This document shows positions 57,076 through 64,000 of a stretch of 64,000 bases of DNA, one piece after another. Below the pieces are notes generated by a model. That model ran no database searches. It saw nothing but the letters and a program-made list of their open reading frames with translations, and was not told the DNA's origin. The first letter of the stretch is position 1. The number at the start of each line of letters is the position of its first letter. A program made the translations under genes and the position numbers. The stretch is from Gibbula magus (Eukaryota; Mollusca; Gastropoda; Trochida; Trochidae): positions 80,865,093-80,929,092 of the forward strand of contig OW388289.1 in the NCBI GenBank assembly GCA_936450465.1, given 5' to 3'.

Positions 57076-57581
57076 TGGAGCGGGGTACTGTCGATGTGAC
57101 CTTGATAATTTGAAAGAAACATATATCAGATCGTGTTCTTCAGCATTCTGGCACAGCTTGGAGACTGAGGAAACGGTCAGGAATGTCATGTTCCTCACAC
57201 GGGTGTACGTTTTGACAGCAGAAAGCACGCTTACACAGACAACAGAATATCTTCCTTAGAACCATTTTACCCTCGAACGTGAATAAGTTCCAAGGGGCAA
57301 CTTCAGTTGAATGACAAAAGAAAACGAAGTTCGGAGAAAAGACAACTTGTCATTCGTATTATCAATACGAATATCAGTGCCGTTACTTCAAGAGTGATTG
57401 AGGTAGAATACGGCTTGATTTGAAACAGTTTTATTGAGATTGGTTGGTGTTTTGGTCCATCTGCTTTGTTACAAGGATCTTGAGTGTAAGGATAGTTCCA
57501 ATAATCATCCGTTGCTTCCTTCTAACGTTCAAAAGAAAGGGTACTAAAACCCCAAAACTACTGCTCGATATAGTCAATTTT

Positions 57582-57690
57582 TAGCTCATTTGGGCTGAAA
57601 GGCTCGATGGGCGCATGGCATGGCATGGCATGGTGTCCGGCCGTCCGGCCATTTGTCCATCCATCCGTACGGCCGTCTGTAAAATTTTCG

Positions 57691-57721
<31 letters not shown>

Positions 57722-58396
57722 TCTAGGGAGCTGAAATTTTGTGTGCAGACTCCTTGGCTAATAGGGATTCTAAATTGTACATTTGGTGACCCCATGACCT
57801 CAAATCGGGTCACTGGGGTCACAACCCCAAAAACCTATTGTCATCTTCTTCTCCAGTTCCAAAAGGTCAGGAGAGCTGAAAAGTTGTGTGCAGACTCCAT
57901 GGCTAATTGGGATTCTAAATTGTAGATTTAGTGACCCCGTGACCCCAAAAAGGGTCACTGGGGTCACAACTCCAAAAACCTATTTTCATCTTCTTCTCCA
58001 GTTCCAAAAGGTCTAGAGAGCTGAAAAGTTAAATGCAGACTCCTTGGTCAATGAGGATTCTAAATTGTAGAGTTCGTGATCCTGCGACCCCAAATATAGG
58101 TCACAGACGTCATGACCTGAAAAGCTATTTCATCTGGAGATTTTATGTGCTCTTTAAAGGGAGGCAATTTAAAGGAAACAACAGTAATGAATTAAATCTT
58201 CAAGTGTGACTTTATTTGTAGGGGATTTTATCTCTGGCCTCAAAGATAGATCAGAGGGGTAAGGACCTTAAGACCTATTTCATCTTCTCCATTTAAAGTG
58301 CTTACTATGTGTTATACCTCTCACCTAGAAGTTGACATTTTGAATTAGTTAATGTATATTAAGCCTGATGAGCTATAGAGCCCATGGCTCTATTTT
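57582..58396. repeat. AGCTCAT-ended repeat with three internal roughly 145-bp units
   Basis: Starts 'ttagctcatttgggctgaaa' and ends 'gcctgatgagctatagagcc' + 'catggctctattttt', giving short inverted ends around AGCTCAT. Inside, a unit with 'gtgcagactccttggctaat', 'gattctaaattgta' and 'gtgaccccatgacc' repeats three times (57730, 57872, 58015). It is absent from the upstream duplicate, so it inserted after duplication. Confidence 0.75.
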
Positions 58397-58929
58397 TAAT
58401 GTATTTAATAAGCATATATTTTGTAGAGAAACATACGTAATTTCACTCAAAAGGATATAATATTTTACATTGAAATGTCTGTTGGTGAAACAAACGATTC
58501 AAAACATAGATTTTTAAAGGCATTTTGTTTTTCAGAACTATGGATAAATAATAGTTCCTAAAATAGTTTAGGTGAAGTTGGTTTCTAGGGACATGCTGTA
58601 ACATTGTTTTAGTTGTTGACCGCTTATCGATTAAAATATCTTGCCTTTTTGTAGGCATAGTTTTTTTTGTCCTTCAGTTTGTAAAGTAAAATAATTTGTA
58701 ACAAGTGGAGTATTCAAGAGGAACAACTGGATAAATTAAATTTGGTTTATTAAAGATTATTTTTGAATTTTGCATTGAACATTTTCCAATGTATCAGGTC
58801 AATTATAAAAACGTGGATCAGAATGTTTAAAATATGTTAACTCGTTGTAAACCTGTGACCTCAAAGCTGTTTATCTTATCTATCTGGTAGACGCTGTTCG
58901 GGTTTTACAGTTTTGACAAACTAGTTGAA

Positions 58930-61900
58930 ATGAATTGGATCACTGTGTTTTTGTTGCCAGCTATTTATGTTGCAGAAACAGGTGGGTATGTCAATAGAGA
59001 GAATACTAAACGAGGTCCTGTTTATTACCATCTATTTGAAACGAGTGAGTGGTTTAGTATCAAATTAACTTAAAGGTTAGATGAAATGACATATGGTCAC
59101 TTTCGGATTCGTTGAAAAGGAGTTTCAATTTGACAATTGATCGATTTTAAATTTCTGAAATCGACCCATAAATCACTTATATACGGCTTTCTAAAAAAAA
59201 AATGCCTAATTAGCCCCGGCGACCAGAATGAAAGTGGGCGGCCAGTGGTCACTGAATCGTATCGAGCTGTGACGTACTTGAAGGAGTCTCACTATGGCCG
59301 CTAATCTTAATTTAACGCGTTTTCGCAACTTTTTAACTGCTCATATAAGACAGAAATCTTCATCAAATCAACCAAAATGTTCGCTCCACGGATAACCCAA
59401 CTATTCAACTAGCGATTTCATATGGTTACACTGACTGGGTCCTGCTTGATTTGATTGCATTTTTCGCTAATTTACAGTATGTTTGTAACAAATAACCGCG
59501 GGACTGCTGTCATAAAATATGGCCAAGACGGAAGTTTTGCTCGCATATACTGCTCTATCTATCGCTATCAAAATATATTTTCACTCTATGACATGTTTTT
59601 ACTGGTCTGATTTTTTGCTTGATCCTGGAGACAAAGCAATTAAGCCACTGTCGGGTCAGTGTCAAACACCTGTAATCACAAGCAGGTGATACTTACGCAA
59701 TTGTCTGTCTATAGCAGTGATTAGTCGGCGCCAATCCAGTTTCTGCTTGTAACAACATGAACGCGTTTTGTCTCATTGGATTAAATAATCTAACAATGAA
59801 ATTCATTTCAGTATAAAATCATCATAACTATTTGGTTTTCTATCTTGCCATTTGTGAAAAGACTGTTGCTGTAAGAGGGTTACTATTTGACCATCTTCTG
59901 TTTCCAAGCAGCGTTCGAAATAGATACCTGCCCGCCTGCCAATTGCTGGTTAATTGCCGATCGGGCTTGTAGAAAATATTACAAGCAAGCCCGACTGGCT
60001 TGTTGGAATTTTGAGCTTATCTTTAAAGGACTTCCAAGACTTGAATGATACAAACATCAATTAGAAATTTACAAATTATTTTGAAATTTAACTATGGAAT
60101 ATTTCTGTTTAGCGGTCGGGAGTTGGAACATTTACTTCCTTGTTCTAAAATTAGATTTTGTCACAATAGCTTCTCAGGAGCACTGCATCGCACTGTAACT
60201 ATATTATAATACCTACAGCAATAATCTGGAAAGAATTTTGAATTGAAATCGAGAATAGCTGAAGCTGAACACTCAGCACTTTTACAATGCAGTATGCTAT
60301 GAGAAATACAAGAAAGATCCGTTTGTCCAGGGTTGTAAGAATTTGAAACTTGATGCGCTTTTAAGTTTAAACATATTTTATTCATCATTGAAATGGATTG
60401 GTAAACTTATGTAAATGCCGCTCCAAAATTACAAAGGTGAATTCAACAAATAACATTCAGTCAAAGCATTTTCATGTGAAACCACAAGGCTGATGTACAA
60501 TCACAACATGATCAATTATCAATAAGTATATATTTACATACACGTATCTATTAAAGCTAACATTTGTTCAAGTTTAATTGTTATCAAATCTACAAGAAGA
60601 ATTCCAAAGGTCTACTGTACTAGGTAAAACACATTTTGAATAAGTTTCTCAATTCGTACGAATCGGTGGCCGAAACGCAGTCAGGGACGAATTTACATAT
60701 TTAAGTTATTCGGTGCTTTGTCATTTATCATTTTATGAAAAAGAGTTAATGTTTGGACGTGTCTTCTTTCAACAAGGGGTAAGGAATTTGTTTCAGTATA
60801 TAGTTTTTTATGACTTGTGTCTCTTGTTGCCCTGCATATCGTCTCAATGCATCTAATTGTATTTTTCAAGATTTGCATTTTGAACCGGAGTACGGTTATT
60901 CTAAACATAACGACAAAAAGCGGTAAAATGAAGGACTGATCCGTAATGTGAAATGATTTGCGTAATAATCTGCGTAATAATTGATATTTCAAACTTCTTA
61001 AGCAATTTATCATCATGGGAGTAACTCTATCTACAACACTGTTAACGTGAACAGCCCAGTTGTTTATGTTCATCAACTTCAGTTATAGGAGTCCCTTGCA
61101 TTGATATAACTGAGGTTTTGGACTGGCGACCCGCTTTGTGACTAAATTGAATAGTTTCCTTTTTTCGTGGTAATACTTCACCTGCCATTGATTTGCCCAC
61201 TACGATTTTCTTTAGTAAATCTTCGTTCAGTCTGCAGCTGTTTGCTGATAAAACCGGATCTTCAATTATTACATACAATGAAATGTCATCATCAAAAGGA
61301 CGTATGTTACAATCTATGTTATCAACAAGGTCATTAATATATTAAAAATAACAAAGGTCCTGAAACTGATCCTTGTGGAACACCGGGAAAAACGGGTTTA
61401 AATTTGGAGTTATATCCGTTTATGACTTCTGAAGTCTGTCAGTTAGATAACTACGAAAACTCTGTCACAAAACACTGCTCTTACTCCTTCACCCATATCT
61501 AAAGCACATACTAATTAATTCAATGGACTACTACAAATCTAGTAACTAGTAAGTTGTAGAATAGCCTGGACGTCCGGCTAATTTCATAGTAGTAAATTTG
61601 TATGAAGTAAATAGTGTGTTCTTTTTATTATCACTTTAAACTTTGAGGGCTTGCTAAGATTGATGAGGGCTTGTAAGATTTTTAGTTAACAAGCCCTGTT
61701 GGCTTGTTACATTTTAAAACTATTTCATACACTGTTTCCAAGTACTGTCATTGATGGATTTATAGGTTTACAATTTGTGCCTAATGTGCATTTGGATATT
61801 CATATTGTCTGTTTGGATACGTTTATAAGGTAAGTTTCTTACATTAATTGACACTCTTGCTGAAATGTCAATTTAATACGATGTTTATTTGATTTGATTA

Positions 61901-64000
61901 ACCACACATTTTATTGAAAACATTATTTTATTATCTATTAGATTCTGAATGTTTTAATGTGTTAATAAGTGATAACTAAATCGTAAAATCTAAAATTGGG
62001 ATGCGGTGTTTTCGTAGGTGGATTCGTAGACGTATTATTATCGTTGATAACCAACTTCTTTTGGTGATTTAAAATATGTGGTGAGTTGCTTTGATTGTTG
62101 TAATGTACTGTTAGTAAATTAGGTTGTCGGTAGATTAACGACGTTAACAAATCAAGATCTTGTGATGTGCTTTGATTGTCGATGGCTTACGGTAGGGCCT
62201 ACTTCGCCGGAGTCTGTTAATCTCACGTTTGGTGTTTTATTTTAAACACAAGCATTCTCCAAAAAAAATAACATCAACACGGACTATCTGATTTCGTTGT
62301 CTCAACTATACTTCGTCCATATTATCATATCTTGGTTTCATTTTGTCATCTTATATCTCATCGTTGATTTATCCTATGTCTATGAACGTCTATGAATCCA
62401 CCGTCTTTCACTATTCATATCAATTATATTTGATATATATAACGATATTTTGGGACATTTGTAAAGTGAAACTTGATAACTAACATTACTCGAACACTTT
62501 TTTGCAGAACAGCGATGTGGCATTATTACAAGGCGTAGATATAACAGGTTTACTGACCAATTCCCCAGTGTTTGTCATTGTAAATAGTAAGCGAATGGTT
62601 ACACCCCGTCCCTTCACGTACGTCACTTCCGGTATCTTCCAACTCTCTAAGCCCCGCCCCATTTTGGTTTGTTGCTCGTGGAGAAAAGCAGACGATGTTT
62701 TCGGCAAAGTTTACGTCGCTGTAGTTAAATATATATACAACATATGGATTTTTTGGGTCTCGTTTTTCACAAAATAGTCTAATGAACCAATTGCAGTTAA
62801 TAATTCAATATAAAATAATATATTTCGGCCTTCCTTTAAGCTAGTTAAATACTACTGTCATCCACGGTTATAATAAACGGAAACTACTTTAGTATTTCAT
62901 TAAATACTCACTTATTCAACTCAAGCTAAGTTGCGATACAATCGCTGAATTGAAGTTCATGTGTAAATGTATATGATTGTGTAATACCAGTGTAGGTTTA
63001 TGAAACAGCACTATCTTAAAAGGGGTTGGTAATAAATTAAATCTCGTAGCACAGAAATGTACTGACTGAATAACTAATGCTATATAAGAGGTGTGTAGGA
63101 TTTGAGTAAATATACTAGCTCGGTTTCATTCACTTCACAGTTTAGTGAAATTTACATTTTAAATTCATAAAGTAATTTGAAACTGATTCACATAATTGAC
63201 CACTAGCCCCATTCTAAAGAACGTTAAAGGACAATCAATCCATCAGCCATAGATGAAGAGCCATCAATATATATAATGTTGTTCTTGATTATGATTTTAC
63301 TTTTGAATAGGGCTTTTACATGCTGAATTCAACTTTCTTCTCAAATCCTTTCCTAAAAGTAAGATCGCATTAATCGAAGGACGTATTTCTCATTTACAGC
63401 TGCTAGTAGCAACAACCAAGTGTTCCTTGTTTCCTTCTTCGGCATCCCTTATGAAAACCACCTGTTCTTCACCTCGTGCGACCCTGGCACCTGTTCAATC
63501 AGCTATGACGACGGAAGTAGAAAGTCACAAACCGTGACACTTCCTGGAGATGACGTGGTTTCCGTCCCACTGCCAACGTCAACACATAATCCTTATGGTG
63601 TGCACCGTGCTAACAAAGCTATCCTTGTCAACTGTACAGTTCCGACGTCGGTCTTCGCTAAAAGTTACAATAACAACAGAGCAAATGACGCATGCGTTGC
63701 TGTTCCGATAGGTCCTGACTTCACCGACTACATCGTTCCATCAGTACCAGTGTATGCTGGAACTGGTCTTGCCGCCTTGTATTCTAATACTCGAGTCACT
63801 ATTGCTTTGAATTCCACATGTAATGTCAATTTCACTGGAAGTCAGTTTTCATCTGGTGACGCCATCGTCGTGGTCCTTGACGCTCTTGAAGTCATTGTTC
63901 TTGAACCTGAGGTGTCAAACTGTGACATGGGCGGTACCCGAATCAGCAGCAACCGCCCAATAGCCGTGTATTCTGGAACCATTCCTATCGGCGATTACAA
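58930..64000 (+). CDS. Secreted IgGFc-binding-type domain protein (copy 2), 5' part
   Basis: Exon 1 58930-58981 encodes a signal peptide (MNWITVFLLPAIYVAET) and ends in phase 1 at 'gtgggt'. Exon 2 starts at 63400 after 'catttacag' and stays open to the window end (about 200 codons). It includes 'NQVFLVSFFG', 'NDACVAVPIGPDFTDYIVPS', 'SSNRPIAVYSG' of the IgGFc-binding N-terminal domain. Closely similar to copy 1, but with AAA at 63657-63659 where copy 1 has TAA, and with a Cys ('NDACV') that copy 1 lacks (Tyr there). The ZP part is expected beyond the window. Confidence 0.85.
59070..60539. other. Intron 1 of copy 2, insertion-derived sequence
   Basis: Not present in copy 1. Contains 'gggcttgtagaaaatattac' + 'aagcaagccc' near 59964, related to 'gggcttgtaagatttttagt' + 'taacaagccc' near 61668, which may mark repeat ends. 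No exon is seen. Confidence 0.4.
60540..61520 (-). pseudogene. Degenerate non-LTR retrotransposon reverse transcriptase fragment
   Basis: On the minus strand, frames in pieces read 'GVPQGSVSGPLLFLIY' (61373-61326), a mutated catalytic box 'FDDDISLYV' where FADD is usual, 'ITEVDEHKQLG' and 'VRCIET'-like thumb/connection sequence down to 'LTLFHKMINDKAPNNL' (60693), then 'VDLWNS' near 60610. Frameshifts and stops separate them. The order matches the palm-to-C-terminal part of a Jockey/CR1-like LINE. The endonuclease and 5' end are missing. Dead on arrival or decayed. Confidence 0.75.

Larger units (their letters stand above)
52500..64000. repeat. Segmental duplication, downstream copy
   Basis: Aligns in order with 29500-35850 and 42710 onward. 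Copy-specific changes are an internal tandem duplication (52850-53170 versus 53171-53500), a transposon at 54844-56319, repeats at 56670-57080 and 57582-58396, and an insertion of about 3.8 kb with LINE remnants in intron 1 of the second gene. Confidence 0.85.

Noticed and set aside
61962..62777. Short frames on both strands in intron 1 of copy 2 as exons
   Set aside because: No similarity to any family I recognise, no supporting splice phase with exon 1 (phase 1) or exon 2, and the equivalent region is absent from copy 1.

Overview
The window is eukaryotic nuclear DNA from an invertebrate, most likely a mollusc and probably a gastropod. The evidence is AT-rich sequence, small exons split by kilobase introns with GT-AG ends, many short hairpin transposons, and a tRNA-derived SINE whose 3' end ('gcggcgttaaacccc' followed by repeated 'actc') resembles mollusc SINE tails as I remember them. 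The species cannot be named from sequence alone. All genes recognised are on the + strand. Most long open frames in the window are tandem-repeat or intron artefacts.

Region 1 (1-9780): the 3' half of a pentameric ligand-gated ion channel gene. Five exons encode the end of the ligand-binding domain, M1 to M4 and a basic tail. The introns hold a 31-bp minisatellite, other tandem repeats, and duplicated copies of the exon-end/splice-donor segments.

Region 2 (9781-14470): intergenic, with small inverted-repeat elements.

Region 3 (14471-23801): a complete adenosine deaminase (ADA1-type) gene in eight exons, predicted 355 aa, with all zinc and catalytic residues present. One intron contains a 3.8-kb array of about 106 copies of a 36-bp unit. 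Other introns carry MITEs.

Region 4 (23802-35400): intergenic and repeat-rich. It contains SINE fragments, a roughly 152-bp tandem family, and a 1.94-kb TA-flanked element with inverted repeats that encloses a broken gene with a cysteine-rich C-terminus.

Region 5 (35433-47560): a gene for a secreted protein with an IgGFc-binding-type N-terminal domain followed by a zona pellucida (ZP) domain, six exons. Its large first intron holds a 6.9-kb DIRS-type retrotransposon (inverted terminal repeats, internal complementary region, Gag ORF, no RT or recombinase). Exon 2 contains a single in-frame TAA.

Region 6 (47561-64000): intergenic with nested MITEs, then a second diverged copy of the region 4/5 gene and its flanks (segmental tandem duplication). 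The second gene copy is intact as far as it can be read and runs off the window end. Comparing the two copies dates several insertions, supplies the empty site of the DIRS insertion, and shows that the stop codon in the first copy is a point change.
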